Source: SZUA-35 sp964351995 | Lineage (GTDB): Bacteria > Actinomycetota > Acidimicrobiia > Acidimicrobiales > SZUA-35 | Assembly (NCBI GenBank): GCA_964351995.1 | Contig: CAYGQE010000020.1 | Coordinates: 1 to 64,000, forward strand | Reading direction: 5' to 3' | Length of the DNA: 64,000 nt | Shown here: piece by piece, positions 16,944 to 24,762 of the stretch | Numbering within the stretch: position 1 is the first letter of the stretch | How the letters are laid out: each line of letters opens with the position of its first letter | Translations under genes and position numbers: made by a program | Notes under the pieces: generated by a model | Seen by the model: only the letters and a program-made list of their open reading frames with translations | Database searches by the model: none | What the model was told of the DNA's origin: nothing

Positions 16944-17492
16944 ATGCCGAGTCTTCTCACCATGAAGAACACCCGCATTGTCCGTACCGCCGCAGTACTT
17001 GCCGCTCTCGGCCTCACCGCCGCTGCGTGCGGCAGCGACGAAGCCGCCGTTGACATCGAGGGCGCATGGGCCCGCACCAGCCCGATGTCCGCTGAAGCCG
17101 GGGCGGCCTACTTCCAGATCTCCAGCGAGACCGACGACGTCCTGATCGGCGCCTCGGTCGACGCCTCGGTCGCCGGCACCGTCGAGATCCACGAGACTCG
17201 CATGGTCGAAGGCAACAGCGAAGACAGCGCCATGGACGACAGCGCCATGGACGACAGCGCCATGGACGACGACTCGATGGAGATGGGTGACGTCATGGAA
17301 ATGGTCGAAGTCGGCCGCATCGACCTTCCCGCTGGTGAGACCGTGAGCCTCGAGCCCGGCGGCCTCCACATCATGATGCTCGACCTGCCCGCACCGCTCG
17401 AGGAGGGCGACACCTTCGAGCTCACCCTCGACTTCGAGACCGCCGACGACCAGGTCATCACCGTGACCATTGGCGACAGTGCACCCGAATGA
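16944..17492 (+). CDS. Periplasmic copper chaperone PCu(A)C lipoprotein
   Basis: A 182-residue lipoprotein with lipobox LGLTAAAC. The PCuAC domain delivers Cu(I) to the CuA centre of cytochrome oxidase. Its metal-site residues are visible as IHETRM, then DVMEMVEV, then GGLHIMML, giving the H-M-H-M copper set. Between the first and second ligand sits an extra loop with three tandem DSAMD repeats ending in DDDSMEMG, which adds methionines and acidic groups. It starts the operon PCuAC, cytochrome c, SCO, cupredoxin-like, membrane protein. An internal ATG at 16962 is an alternative start. Confidence 0.88.
   Translation: MPSLLTMKNTRIVRTAAVLAALGLTAAACGSDEAAVDIEGAWARTSPMSAEAGAAYFQISSETDDVLIGASVDASVAGTVEIHETRMVEGNSEDSAMDDSAMDDSAMDDDSMEMGDVMEMVEVGRIDLPAGETVSLEPGGLHIMMLDLPAPLEEGDTFELTLDFETADDQVITVTIGDSAPE
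17223..17267 (+). repeat. 15-base tandem repeat, three copies
   Basis: Three perfect copies of GACAGCGCCATGGAC within the PCuAC gene, encoding DSAMD three times. Likely to vary in number by slippage. Confidence 0.9.
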
Positions 17493-17516
17493 CCGCACCC
17501 GAATGATCTCTCACCC

Positions 17517-17909
17517 ATGAACACTCGCATGCTCTCCCGCTCGGTCGCTGCACTGGCCCTGGCCCTCGCAGCGACCGCATGCGGCGGCGAAGCCGAAGAG
17601 GTCGGGCCGCCCGAAGATCTCTCACTTGCCGGCCAGGCAGGCTGGCAAGTTGCCGCGTCCAAAGGCTGCATGAGTTGCCACGGTCGAGACGGCGTCGGCG
17701 GCACCGGGCCTGGGTGGATTGGGCTTGCTGGCTCGACCCGAACCCTGATGGACGGGACCCAGGTGGTCGCCGACCGTGACTATCTGGTTCGAGCTCTGGT
17801 CGATCCGCAGTCCGAGCGGGTCAATGGCTACAACATCTTGATGCCGACCTCGGATCTCACCGACGAAGAAATCAACTCGATCATCGACTACATCACCGAG
17901 ATCTCATGA
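17517..17909 (+). CDS. Lipoprotein cytochrome c
   Basis: A 130-residue class I cytochrome c with a lipoprotein signal peptide (lipobox ALAATAC) and one haem site CMSCH at 51-55. The axial methionine is probably M109 in YNILMPTSDLTDEEI, the position used in cytochrome-oxidase-associated c domains. It probably donates electrons to the terminal oxidase at the outer face of the membrane. It overlaps the SCO gene by four bases (ATGA) and belongs with the copper-delivery genes. Confidence 0.9.
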   Translation: MNTRMLSRSVAALALALAATACGGEAEEVGPPEDLSLAGQAGWQVAASKGCMSCHGRDGVGGTGPGWIGLAGSTRTLMDGTQVVADRDYLVRALVDPQSERVNGYNILMPTSDLTDEEINSIIDYITEIS

Positions 17910-18514
17910 CAAAAACCCTCATCCAGACCATCGCCCTGATCGTTGGTGCCCTGCTTGCGCTCTCGGCATGCAGCGAAGAGGCGGCAGCCCCGTTCTCCGG
18001 CACCCGCCGTACGCCGGCACCGGTCATCGAATCGACGCTCCCCACTGTCGACGGCGACATCTTCGAGTTCGTGGCCGAAGAAGACAGCGTGCTGCTGGTG
18101 TACTTCGGCTTCACCTTCTGCCCAGACGTGTGCCCCACCACACTGGCCGATCTCAGCTTCGCCCGTACTGAGTTGGGCGACCAGAGCGACATGGTCGATC
18201 TCGCCATGGTCACCGTCGATCCAAACCGCGACGACGCCGAGTCCCTCAGCAACTACGTCGAGAGCTTCATCCCCGGCTCGATCGCCCTCCGCACCGATGA
18301 CGACGATGTCCTGCGCTCCGCCGCCAACGAGTTCGGCGTGTTCTACGAGGTCACCGAGACCGCAGAAGGCGAGATCGACGTCGCCCACAGCGGCACGGTG
18401 TTCGTCATCGACGATCAGGGCAAACTGACCGCCTCGTGGCCATTCGGCACACCGGCCACCGACATGGCCAACGATCTCGACATCCTGCTCCAAGAATCCG
18501 AGGACCCGGCATGA
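17906..18514 (+). CDS. SCO1/SenC family copper metallochaperone
   Basis: A 202-residue thioredoxin-fold lipoprotein (lipobox ALSAC). The SCO copper site is complete: C72 and C76 in FCPDVCPTT and H161 in DVAHSGTVFVID. The family loads copper into, or reduces, the CuA site of cytochrome oxidase subunit II. It is translationally coupled to the cytochrome c gene upstream and the cupredoxin-like gene downstream, supporting an oxidase-maturation operon. Confidence 0.92.
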   Translation: MTKTLIQTIALIVGALLALSACSEEAAAPFSGTRRTPAPVIESTLPTVDGDIFEFVAEEDSVLLVYFGFTFCPDVCPTTLADLSFARTELGDQSDMVDLAMVTVDPNRDDAESLSNYVESFIPGSIALRTDDDDVLRSAANEFGVFYEVTETAEGEIDVAHSGTVFVIDDQGKLTASWPFGTPATDMANDLDILLQESEDPA

Positions 18515-18918
18515 ACAAGCGCGACTTCCATCCCCTGACCACCACGCGAAGCCTCATTATCGCCATCATCTTCGCCTTCTCGCTCGTGGCTGCCGGTTGC
18601 TCGTCGGCAGGCTCGGATGCAGCGGCGGAGAACACCACGACGACATTCGCCACCGGAGTCGTCTACCGATACGTCATTCCTGCAGGAACTGGCGAGTCCA
18701 TCGACCGTGGTGAAGTGGTCGACATCATGCCGAGCGCTCTCGAGATCAAGGTCGGCGATGCCATCGAGATCGTCAACAACGACGATCGAGGCCACAACGT
18801 CGGCATGTTCTTCGTCGGCGTCGGCGAAACCGTCAACCAGGTCTTCCCATCGGTTGCTGACTTCTCCGACGTCTGCTCGATCAACGAATCCGGGCAGTTC
18901 ACCATCAACGTCACGTGA
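18511..18918 (+). CDS. Cupredoxin-like lipoprotein with incomplete copper site
   Basis: A 135-residue lipoprotein (acylated Cys near residue 30) with a plastocyanin-like domain. H95 in DDRGHNVGMF and C122 in DVCSINESGQF sit at the positions of the first His and the Cys of a type 1 site. The expected second His and the Met after the Cys are absent, so a normal blue-copper centre is unlikely. It may bind copper differently or act structurally. It is coupled by ATGA to SCO and by GTGA to the following membrane gene. Confidence 0.75.
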   Translation: MNKRDFHPLTTTRSLIIAIIFAFSLVAAGCSSAGSDAAAENTTTTFATGVVYRYVIPAGTGESIDRGEVVDIMPSALEIKVGDAIEIVNNDDRGHNVGMFFVGVGETVNQVFPSVADFSDVCSINESGQFTINVT

Positions 18919-19898
18919 CTCACCGGGCTCGGCACGCCGCACTCATCGCACTCACACTGATCCTCGCCTTTGCGGCGCCCGCAGCAGCTGATCCGCCCGG
19001 CCCCACCGATTTCAAGACCGTCGTCACGTCGATCACACCGTCGACTGATGCGTTCGAGATCGAAATCATCGGCGGAGACAGCTTCGTCCTGCTCACCCAT
19101 CTCGACGACAGCACCATCGAGGTACGTGGCTACAACGGCGAGCCCTATCTCCGCTTCCTTCCCGGCGGCGTCGTCGAGCAGAACCGCTTGTCACCGGCCA
19201 CCTATCTCAATGAAGAGCGGTTCGGTGACACGATCCCCGATTTTGCCGACCCGCTCGCTCCCCCAGAGTGGGAGCAGATCGACGACGACGGCAGTTACGC
19301 CTGGCATGACCACCGCGCCCACCTGATGACCGATCCGCCTCTCAACACCAGCCCGGGAGACCAGGTGACCGACCAGGTCATTCCCGTGTTGGTCGACGGC
19401 GAAGAGATCGACATTGCCGTGGCCTCCACCTGGCAGACCGCTCCGTCGACCGCACCGTTCGTCATCGGTGCGATCGCAGGAGTTCTCGTGGCCATTTCGG
19501 CTTGGCGCAGCCGATCCCTGATCTCGGCGTTGCTCACCACCGGCGGTTTGGCCGCCCTCACCTTGGGCGTTGTGCAGTATCGATCGGTGCCCCCCGAGAC
19601 CGGGCCGTCACTCACGCTCGTCGCTCTGCCTTTGATGGCACTCGCTGTTGCCGTCGGGGCGGTGATCACGAGGGACCGCCCCGCCACCGCGCTCCCTCTC
19701 GCCATCGGGTCAGCGGCAGCGCTGGTCGCCTTTGCCGCCCTGCGCTTACCGGACGCTCGAAAGGCCATCCTGCCAACGGAGTTCTCGATGCCACTCGACC
19801 GAGGCCTCAGCACCTTCGTCGCGGTGCTCGCCGCCGGTTGTCTTGTTGCCGCCATCACGTCGTTCGGTCGCCTCATGCAAGGCGAGCCCGTCAACTGA
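18915..19898 (+). CDS. Exported membrane protein of the copper operon, unknown function
   Basis: A 327-residue protein with a signal peptide, an extracytoplasmic domain of about 150 residues, and about five C-terminal transmembrane helices. The soluble part contains RGYNGEPYLRFLPGG, SPATYLNEERFGD and DDGSYAWHDHRAHLMT, a pattern I have seen in actinobacterial proteins near copper and oxidase genes. The His-rich WHDHRAH could bind metal. GTG start at 18915 overlaps the previous stop. No function is established. Confidence 0.7.
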   Translation: MTHRARHAALIALTLILAFAAPAAADPPGPTDFKTVVTSITPSTDAFEIEIIGGDSFVLLTHLDDSTIEVRGYNGEPYLRFLPGGVVEQNRLSPATYLNEERFGDTIPDFADPLAPPEWEQIDDDGSYAWHDHRAHLMTDPPLNTSPGDQVTDQVIPVLVDGEEIDIAVASTWQTAPSTAPFVIGAIAGVLVAISAWRSRSLISALLTTGGLAALTLGVVQYRSVPPETGPSLTLVALPLMALAVAVGAVITRDRPATALPLAIGSAAALVAFAALRLPDARKAILPTEFSMPLDRGLSTFVAVLAAGCLVAAITSFGRLMQGEPVN

Positions 19899-19908
19899 GC
19901 GTTCGGCT

Positions 19909-20474
19909 TCACGCCGCAATGGGCTCGACATCCACGAGGGCAATGCTCAGCGTGGCCCGCCCCCGATGCAACCGTGAGCGCACCGTGCCGACCGGGATCT
20001 GCAACAGTTCCGCCGCCGATTCGTAGTCGTAGCCCATCACGCCGCACAAGCGCATGACCTCTCGCTGCACCAACGGCAGCTCGTTGATCAGGTCGTCGAT
20101 TTCGGCTTCGAGGGAGTGGTCCGCCGATTCCGGCTCTGCCCACTGGTGGAGCGGCTGATCATCGGTCCGCTTCTTGGTCAAGTCGTGAACGACGTTGCGA
20201 CAGATCCGGATCAACCACCCTTCGTATGAACCCGATCCTTGGAAGGAGTGTTGGTACTTCCACGCTCGGGTGAAGGTGATCTGCACAGCCTCCTCGACCA
20301 GCCACGCGTCGTGACACCGGGACCGGGCATAGGGGAATAGCGGATAGGCGCTGCGCGCCGCGACTATTCCTTGGATTCAGCGGGTTGACGCACTGCGTGC
20401 TCTCCCTATCCGCTGAAGTCCTAAGCCTGAACCGCCCCGCGGTGGGTTCGCATGATCTGGTCGAAGTCGTGCAC
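19909..20474 (-). pseudogene. ECF-type sigma factor gene split by a small insertion
   Basis: The 3' part encodes sigma region 2 (ARSRCHDAWLVEEAVQITF, then TRAWKYQHSF) and region 4 (ELPLVQREVMRLCG, then PVGTVRSRLHRGRA). Upstream, the frame hits a stop inside a 90-bp insertion (20332-20421). Removing that element plus one flanking TA restores an uninterrupted frame from GTG 20474: VHDFDQIMRTHRGAVQAYAR, a textbook region 2.1. The repaired protein would be about 157 residues. A truncated product from GTG 20286 would lack most of region 2 and probably not bind core polymerase. The gene is convergent with the copper operon; no anti-sigma gene is adjacent. Confidence 0.85.
20332..20421. mobile_element. 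90-bp MITE-like insertion with TA target duplication
   Basis: A non-coding element bounded by a TA on each side (20330-20331 and 20422-20423). The ends form an imperfect 17-bp terminal inverted repeat containing a perfect 10-bp core, AGCGGATAGG at 20339-20348 and CCTATCCGCT at 20405-20414. A TA duplication and short inverted ends are what IS630/Tc1-type transposases leave. The element is too small to encode a transposase and would need one elsewhere. Confidence 0.75.
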
Positions 20475-20546
20475 CCTCGGAAGGTAGTGAGTTGTTTGTC
20501 ATGGTTTCAGGGCCAAAGGTCACGAACGGTCAACCCGGCTGGCCGT

Positions 20547-21728
20547 TCAACCGGCAGCGTCGGTGTCCCGAAGTCGCTCGATGTGGGCTGCGTCGAGGCC
20601 GATCTCGGCCAGCACCTCGTCGGTGTTCTCGCCGCAGAGCGGCGCGTGGCGACGAACGGTCGCCGGCGTGGCCGAGTAGCGAACCGGATGCGGGATCTCC
20701 CGAATCAGACCGGCGACCGGGTGCTCAACGATCGGGAGCGCGTCGAGCAGCCCATCGAGCGTGGCGACTGCGGTGGCCGGAATGCCGTCGGCATCACAGA
20801 TCGCCAGCCAATCCGCGGTGGTCCGCGTCGGCGTCAGGCCAGCGACCGACTGATACAGCGAGTCGCTGTTGGCGAACCGAGCTGGTCGGTCGACGTACCT
20901 CGTGTCATCGGCAGCGAGATCTGGCCTGCCGCCGGCCTCGAAGATCCGTCGGTAGTGCGGCGCGTGGTACGGCAGAATGTGCACGAACCCATCGATGGTG
21001 GGCTGCGGTTTCCGCCAAGGCGTGAGAATGCGCAGATGACCAGGGGTGTTCGACGGCGGTTCGGGTATCCCTCCCCCGCCGTGCTCGACCAACACGAACG
21101 AGGTCATCACATCAACCATCGGCACCTCGACTCGCTGACCCTCACCCGTGTTCGCCCGATGGAACAGCGCAGCCAACACCGCCGACTCGATCGCCATGCC
21201 GCACACCTTGTCGGCGATCAGCGTTGGCATCAGTGAAGGTTCGTGGCCCTGACGCACGAAGAGGTCCGGGATCCCGGCCGCTGATTGGATGATGTCGTCG
21301 TAGGCAGGAGCGTCAGATCGATCCGAGTCGCTGGGGAATCCCTGAGCCTGACAGAACACGATGTCTGGCCTCACCGAACGCACATCCTCGTAGGCCAGGC
21401 CCAGGCGGCCGAGCGGCCCCGGTCGGAGGTTGGTGATCATCACGTCACAGGTCGCAGCGATGGCCAGAAGCGCAGCACGGCCCTCGTCCTGTTTCAGGTC
21501 GAGGCGAACGCTGCGTTTGTTGCGCATGAGATTCAGCGCCGTACCCGACAAGCCCGGCACCGGGCCAAGACTCATGAATCGGTTGGTGTCGCCAGCCCGG
21601 TCCTCGACCACGATCACATCGGCCCCGAGATCCCCTAGCTGCTGGGTGGCGTACGGGCCCATCACGACCGACGACACGTCGAGGACCCTGACGCCGGCGA
21701 GCGGGCCTGCGGGGCGTGCGGTCGTCAA
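20547..21728 (-). CDS. CaiB/BaiF family CoA-transferase
   Basis: A 393-residue class III CoA-transferase. The N-terminus LAGVRVLDVSSVVMGPYATQ and LGADVIVVEDRAGD are diagnostic. RNKRSVRLDLKQDEGR and TNLRPGPLGRLGLAYEDV follow. The catalytic aspartate lies in DAPAYDDIIQSAAG. These enzymes move CoA between carboxylic acids, often in aromatic, alicyclic or carnitine metabolism. The gene overlaps the enoyl-CoA hydratase by four bases, indicating a two-gene acyl-CoA operon: activation by CoA transfer then hydration. The substrate is not identifiable. Confidence 0.9.
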   Translation of the reverse strand: MTTARPAGPLAGVRVLDVSSVVMGPYATQQLGDLGADVIVVEDRAGDTNRFMSLGPVPGLSGTALNLMRNKRSVRLDLKQDEGRAALLAIAATCDVMITNLRPGPLGRLGLAYEDVRSVRPDIVFCQAQGFPSDSDRSDAPAYDDIIQSAAGIPDLFVRQGHEPSLMPTLIADKVCGMAIESAVLAALFHRANTGEGQRVEVPMVDVMTSFVLVEHGGGGIPEPPSNTPGHLRILTPWRKPQPTIDGFVHILPYHAPHYRRIFEAGGRPDLAADDTRYVDRPARFANSDSLYQSVAGLTPTRTTADWLAICDADGIPATAVATLDGLLDALPIVEHPVAGLIREIPHPVRYSATPATVRRHAPLCGENTDEVLAEIGLDAAHIERLRDTDAAG

Positions 21729-22483
21729 CGACCACCGCCAGCGAGGCGTTCGGCCATGTCGCTCGGGGTGCCATGCGGGAGTTGGCGTTCGTGTAGGAGC
21801 GCCTCGACCCGGGTGGCCTCTGCTCGGTCAGCAATGAGGCGCTTGACGATGCGGTTCGTTCCCCTGCTGTTGGCGAGGATCTCCGCTGCGAGCCCCGCCA
21901 CCTTGGCATCGAGGTCGTCGGCCGCCACCGCATGATCGACCAAACCGATCTCGGCTGCCTCGGCACCGGAGATGCGGCGGCTGGTGAACATCAACTCTTT
22001 CGCTGTCGACCGGCCCACTCGCTCGGGCAAACGCACCGACATGCCCCAGATCGGCACCAGACCCCACTGCCCGTGGGTGTCGCCGAGCTTCGTTGCTTCG
22101 TCGGCGATCAGGAAGTCACACGCCAGTGCGAGCTCGAGGCCACCGGTGAAGCAGTGGCCGTGCAGTCGGGCAATGGTTGGCTGTGGAAGGTTCTCGAGCG
22201 CATCGACGGTCTCGGGTTCGTAGTGACGACTCGGAGCATGCGTACCGGCAGAGATGGCATCGAGGTCGTGCCCAGCGCAGAACGAACGGCCAGCGCCCTG
22301 CAACACCACGCACCCGATCGACGCATCCATCGCAATCGCATCGAGATGACCTCGGAGCTCGACGAACACATTCGGAGCGAGGGCGTTCAGCTTGTCCGGG
22401 CGGTTGAGCGTGAGCGTGGCCAACCCGTCGGTGTCGACTCGCAGAACAGTTGCTTCGCTGGCAGGAGCTGCTGGATCACTCAT
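21725..22483 (-). CDS. Enoyl-CoA hydratase/isomerase
   Basis: A 252-residue crotonase. The oxyanion-hole segments are visible as AGRSFCAGHDLDAI and ARLHGHCFTGGLELALACDF. The catalytic region reads KLGDTHGQWGLVPIWGMSVRL. The usual second acidic catalytic residue falls where GQWGL is, so activity could be hydratase, isomerase or another crotonase reaction. It lies first in the operon with the CoA-transferase and is divergent from the hydrolase gene starting at 22571. Confidence 0.88.
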   Translation of the reverse strand: MSDPAAPASEATVLRVDTDGLATLTLNRPDKLNALAPNVFVELRGHLDAIAMDASIGCVVLQGAGRSFCAGHDLDAISAGTHAPSRHYEPETVDALENLPQPTIARLHGHCFTGGLELALACDFLIADEATKLGDTHGQWGLVPIWGMSVRLPERVGRSTAKELMFTSRRISGAEAAEIGLVDHAVAADDLDAKVAGLAAEILANSRGTNRIVKRLIADRAEATRVEALLHERQLPHGTPSDMAERLAGGGR

Positions 22484-22570
22484 CGCCAGATCCTGTCAGC
22501 CGAGGCCGCCACGGTCGAACCTGCTCGAGCATTCCTGGCTGGCGACCGGCGGCAACTACCGTTCCCGCTG

Positions 22571-23326
22571 ATGTCTCCCCGCATGTCGTCCGAAGCCGCA
22601 GGCAACCCCGACGGGCCACCTCTGCTTTTGCTGCACGGTTTCCTGTCATGCGCCGCGCAATGGGATCTCAACCGAGAACGACTCGGCGAACGCTTCCGCT
22701 TGATCATCGTCGAGTTGATGGGTCACGGCAGTTCTGATGCGCCCGAAGAGTCCCACTGGTACGGACCGGATCACGTGCTGTCAGAGCTCGAACGCATCCG
22801 TGCGGAGCACGACATCGACCGCTGGTGGGTCTGTGGGCAGTCCCTCGGTGGCGCCATTGCCACTCGGTACGCGTTGACGCATCCAGAGCAGGTGCTCGGT
22901 CTGGTCTTCACCAACTCTCGGGCTGCATTCGGTATTGCCAGGCCCGGAATCCGCCAGATCATCCCTGACGAGATCTCGTCGACGCGAGACATCAGCGTCC
23001 ACCCGATCAACGCCAGCCGGCTCCCAGAGTCGGTCAAGGACCGTCTCGTTGCTGCCGCTGATGCCACACCACTGCACGTGGTGAGGCTGGTCACCGGCCA
23101 TCGAGACTCGTGGCGCTCGGTCGATCAGATGACAGAACTCACTGCCCCCACGCTGCTCGTCAACGGCCGTTGGGAGAAGGCGTTCCAGCAGACCCTCGAC
23201 GACGTGCGCGACACGATCAGCCACATCGAGATCGTCGATCTCGAGGGCGGTCACGCCATCAACATCGAACAGGCTGCAGCCTTTGACGCTGCTGTGCTTG
23301 CCTTCATCGACAAGCACAGCAGCTGA
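22571..23326 (+). CDS. Alpha/beta hydrolase
   Basis: A 251-residue alpha/beta-fold hydrolase. LLLLHGFLSCAAQW carries the oxyanion His-Gly; the nucleophile elbow is WVCGQSLGGAIATRYA (Ser in GQSLGG); the acid lies in the LLVNGRWEKAF region; the catalytic His is in DLEGGHAINIEQ. The Asp usually found after the sixth strand is not obvious. The substrate is unknown; ester or C-C hydrolysis are both possible. The open frame continues far upstream antisense to the crotonase gene, but family alignment supports the ATG at 22571. Confidence 0.83.
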   Translation: MSPRMSSEAAGNPDGPPLLLLHGFLSCAAQWDLNRERLGERFRLIIVELMGHGSSDAPEESHWYGPDHVLSELERIRAEHDIDRWWVCGQSLGGAIATRYALTHPEQVLGLVFTNSRAAFGIARPGIRQIIPDEISSTRDISVHPINASRLPESVKDRLVAAADATPLHVVRLVTGHRDSWRSVDQMTELTAPTLLVNGRWEKAFQQTLDDVRDTISHIEIVDLEGGHAINIEQAAAFDAAVLAFIDKHSS

Positions 23327-23340
23327 GGTCTCAGCTGTTG
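23317..23340. terminator. Hairpin spanning two convergent stop codons
   Basis: Arms CAGCTGAG (23320-23327) and CTCAGCTG (23330-23337), extendable to about 11 pairs with one G-U, contain both the hydrolase TGA and the GTPase TCA. No T-tract on either side. A bidirectional terminator is plausible. Confidence 0.45.
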
Positions 23341-23978
23341 CCGACCAAGTCTGACCGTCGGGCGGGTCGGCTCGATGGCTGGTCGAGATTGGCCATCAGG
23401 TGATCGATCAACGTGATCAACGTGTCCTTCACTTCGGCCTGTTCGGTGGCATCGGTGTTGACAATCGGGACCGAGCTTCGCAGTGCAAGCGCTTCGCGAA
23501 CATCGTCACGGCTGACAAAAGGTGAGTCAGGAAAGTGGTTGATCCCGACGACGAATGGAATGCGTCGCGTCTCGAAGTAGTCGATCGCGGCGAACGAGTC
23601 TTCGAACCGACGGAGGTCGATCAAGACCACGGCGCCGAGAGCACCGAGACAGATCTTGTCCCACATGAAGGCGAACCGACTCTGCCCTGGCGTACCGAAG
23701 AGGTAGAGCACCAACTCGTCGGTCACGGTGATTCGGCCGAAGTCCATGGCGACCGTTGTCGAGGTCTTGGTCTCGACCTTCGACACATCGTCGTGGCTGG
23801 CGGCCGCTTCGGTCATGGCTTCTTCGGTGCGGAGCGCAGGGATTTCGGACACTGCGCTGACAAAGGTGGTCTTGCCGACGCCGAAACCACCGGCAACCAC
23901 GAGCTTGGCTGAGGTCGGTCGACCGCCACTCGCATCGGTGCCGTCATGGCTCTGGAGATTCACATCACTGCGTTGCAT
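23331..23978 (-). CDS. Conservon GTP-binding protein (CvnD-like)
   Basis: A 215-residue small GTPase of the actinobacterial conservon family. Walker A is VAGGFGVGKTTFVSAVSE near residue 28; the switch II element is LYLFGTPGQSRFAFMWD; the base-specificity motif is replaced by INHFPDSP, as is usual in this family. It is the last gene of a four-gene operon (kinase, roadblock, DUF742, GTPase). In Streptomyces such sets form a membrane-associated complex with GTPase switching that affects development and antibiotic output; the role in this organism is unknown. Confidence 0.92.
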   Translation of the reverse strand: MQRSDVNLQSHDGTDASGGRPTSAKLVVAGGFGVGKTTFVSAVSEIPALRTEEAMTEAAASHDDVSKVETKTSTTVAMDFGRITVTDELVLYLFGTPGQSRFAFMWDKICLGALGAVVLIDLRRFEDSFAAIDYFETRRIPFVVGINHFPDSPFVSRDDVREALALRSSVPIVNTDATEQAEVKDTLITLIDHLMANLDQPSSRPARRSDLVGNS

Positions 23979-23989
23979 CTGTCTGTCCT

Positions 23990-24352
23990 TCAGAGATTGA
24001 CGATTGCGTTGCGGATCGACTGGAGGGTGTCCAGGCCGACGTTCTGCTGCGACTCCTGGGCTTCGACGAGGCCATCGGCGACGAGTTGGGAGACCAACAC
24101 GATCGTGGACAACATCGGGAGCTTCAGGTGGGCTGAGACCTCAGCGATCGACATTCGAGTGGCCAAGATGTCGATGATCATGCGACGTTCGAAGTGCAGC
24201 CGGGGTTGCACGATCTCACCCCGCTTCGTCCGTTCCACCAGCGTCTCGAGCGCGAGCTCCGGGCCGGCGTACGCAACCGAAGCCTTGCCACCGGTCACGA
24301 GGAACGGGCGGGTCACCTGTGTCGCTCTCGGCGCAGCATCTTCCTCGATCAT
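23990..24352 (-). CDS. DUF742 protein (CvnC-like)
   Basis: A 120-residue DUF742 protein with a predicted winged-helix fold. RPFLVTGGKASVAYAGPELA followed by IVQPRLHFERRMIIDIL and SIAEVSAHLKLPMLSTIVLV is the family signature. It normally sits between the roadblock and GTPase proteins of a conservon and bridges them. It is eleven bases from the GTPase gene and two from the roadblock gene, so cotranscription is near certain. Confidence 0.92.
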   Translation of the reverse strand: MIEEDAAPRATQVTRPFLVTGGKASVAYAGPELALETLVERTKRGEIVQPRLHFERRMIIDILATRMSIAEVSAHLKLPMLSTIVLVSQLVADGLVEAQESQQNVGLDTLQSIRNAIVNL

Positions 24353-24354
24353 CG

Positions 24355-24762
24355 TCAGGCGCTCAGACTGTTTTTCAAACGAGCGATGACCTCAGGTGAG
24401 AGAACGTCGCCCGCACGATCGGCCAAGCGAGACATCTCGAAACCGACGAGGCCCAGATCGGCATTCGACCGGGTGACCACGGTGAGGCTCGCCCGGCTCG
24501 AGATTCTCGAGATCAGGATCCAGCCGTCTTCCGCTTCGATGACTTGTCGCTTGACCGGCAGGACGTCGAGTACTTCCGCAGCGCTGTCGGTGAGGCTGGC
24601 GAGCCCAGACGCAATCGCAGCGAGCTGGTCGCCCTGTACTGAGTTCAGGGACGAGGATCGGGCAAGGTCCATGCCATCGGCGGAGACGGTTTGAGCGTGA
24701 ACGACGCCTGGAGTTTCCTCGACAAAGGTCTCGAGGAGCCAGTTCAGGTCAGTGGGTTTCAT
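24355..24762 (-). CDS. Roadblock/LC7 domain protein (CvnB-like)
   Basis: A 135-residue Roadblock/LC7 protein. LNWLLETFVEETPGVVHAQT then AAIASGLASLTDSAAEVLD and the final beta strands are characteristic. Roadblock proteins act as regulators or GAP-like partners of small GTPases. The start overlaps the sensor kinase stop by four bases (ATGA). It is the second gene of the conservon operon. Confidence 0.92.
   Translation of the reverse strand: MKPTDLNWLLETFVEETPGVVHAQTVSADGMDLARSSSLNSVQGDQLAAIASGLASLTDSAAEVLDVLPVKRQVIEAEDGWILISRISSRASLTVVTRSNADLGLVGFEMSRLADRAGDVLSPEVIARLKNSLSA

Noticed and set aside
20286..20286. GTG start giving an intact short sigma factor
   Set aside because: The product would lack most of region 2, and the interrupted N-terminal half is present upstream, so gene disruption explains the sequence better.
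21932..22570. Long in-frame extension before the alpha/beta hydrolase
   Set aside because: It is antisense to the enoyl-CoA hydratase and has no hydrolase similarity; the family-like sequence begins at ATG 22571.
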